DNA of 64,000 nt from Halomarina litorea (GTDB lineage Archaea; Halobacteriota; Halobacteria; Halobacteriales; Haloarculaceae). The notes below the pieces were generated by a model, which worked only from the letters and a program-made list of their open reading frames with translations, made no database searches and was not told the DNA's origin. Position numbers and translations under genes: made by a program. Location of the stretch: assembly GCF_024227715.1 (NCBI RefSeq), contig NZ_CP100448.1, positions 2,067,655 to 2,131,654 of the forward strand, in the 5' to 3' direction. Below, one piece after another: positions 63,708 to 64,000 of the stretch (its first letter is position 1; the number at the start of each line of letters is the position of its first letter).

Positions 63708-64000
63708 ATGGCTGTCAGAGTCGGCGTCCTCGGCGCGACCGGTGCCGTAGGCCAGCGCCTCATCCAACTGCTCGACCCGCACCCCGACTTCGACCTCGCG
63801 TGCGTCACCGCGAGTGACGAGAGCGCGGGGAAGTCGTATCGGGAGGCCGCGAAGTGGCGAATCGAGATGGCCATCCCCGACGACGTGGCGGAGATGACCG
63901 TCCGGCGAACCGACGCCGACGACATCCCCGACGACGTGGACCTGTTGTTCTCCTCGCTGCCCTCCTCGGTCGGCGAGGCCGTCGAACCCGGCCTCTGCGA
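63708..64000 (+). CDS. asd: Aspartate-semialdehyde dehydrogenase, 5' part
   Basis: The first 97 residues of this enzyme run off the right edge of the window. It reduces aspartyl phosphate to aspartate semialdehyde for Thr, Met, Lys synthesis. VGVLGATGAVGQRLIQLL is the NADP-binding loop, ASDESAGKSYREAAKW the substrate-helix region, and LLFSSLPSSVGEAVEPGL lies just ahead of the missing catalytic Cys. An attg-poor, ccgttttgc promoter-like patch lies about 30 bases upstream. The archaeal subtype is indicated by the start. Confidence 0.92.
   Translation, partial: MAVRVGVLGATGAVGQRLIQLLDPHPDFDLACVTASDESAGKSYREAAKWRIEMAIPDDVAEMTVRRTDADDIPDDVDLLFSSLPSSVGEAVEPGLC

Overview
The window reads as chromosomal DNA of a halophilic archaeon (class Halobacteria). 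It is very GC-rich, its proteins are strongly acidic, and it carries 30S ribosomal protein S17e, twin-arginine lipoproteins, HalOD1 and bacterio-opsin-activator-type (HTH_10) regulators, cofactor F420 biosynthesis and a haloarchaeal gas vesicle cluster. Many genes overlap by an ATGA or start right behind a TATA-like box, as expected for leaderless haloarchaeal transcripts. No rRNA, CRISPR array or intact insertion sequence was seen. One tRNA (Glu, TTC) is present.

Layout: 0-7.4 kb holds fatty-acid degradation genes (acyl-CoA synthetase, fused hydroxyacyl-CoA dehydrogenase/enoyl-CoA hydratase, acyl-CoA dehydrogenase), a small heat-shock protein and tRNA-Glu. 7.4-10 kb is a looser region with hairpins, an EamA transporter, a relic of a mercury-resistance locus (merA and arsR stumps) and a lipoprotein. 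10-14 kb carries a serine acetyltransferase, a DNA glycosylase, and a RimK-type ligase fused to a retropepsin-like domain, facing an AstE-like desuccinylase. 14.1-17.7 kb is the sdhCDBA operon. 18-21.8 kb has a sugar nucleotidyltransferase, a tiny lipoprotein, an orphan fused NuoCD and a divergent HTH regulator. 22-39.3 kb is mixed housekeeping: ferritin-like protein, regulators, binding protein, ferredoxin, cytochrome P450, sucCD, oxidoreductases, an NSS transporter, a membrane gene split by a stop codon, and uracil-DNA glycosylase. 39.4-45.9 kb is a biotin/propionyl-CoA carboxylase locus (pccB, pccX, pccA, birA) interrupted by two inverted genes.

45.9-52.2 kb has an amidohydrolase, an HD hydrolase, a secreted protein built of 11-residue N-glycosylation-rich repeats, an HTH regulator and a DUF6230/DUF6114 membrane pair. 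52.3-55.5 kb is a four-gene overlapping operon starting with cofD. 55.5-60.3 kb is a compact gas vesicle cluster, gvpO-gvpA on one strand and gvpF-G-X-J-K-L-M on the other. It is the known essential set of eight genes plus one unrecognised 300-residue gene (X) in the slot where gvpH and gvpI normally lie. 60.4-64 kb has a CHRD protein, S17e, a TetR-MATE operon with a clear operator, and the start of asd, which runs off the right edge.

The strongest candidates for something undescribed are gene X of the gas vesicle cluster, the 11-mer repeat protein, the RimK/retropepsin-AstE pair, and the orphan NuoCD. All functional statements rest on motif recognition by eye; no database search was run.
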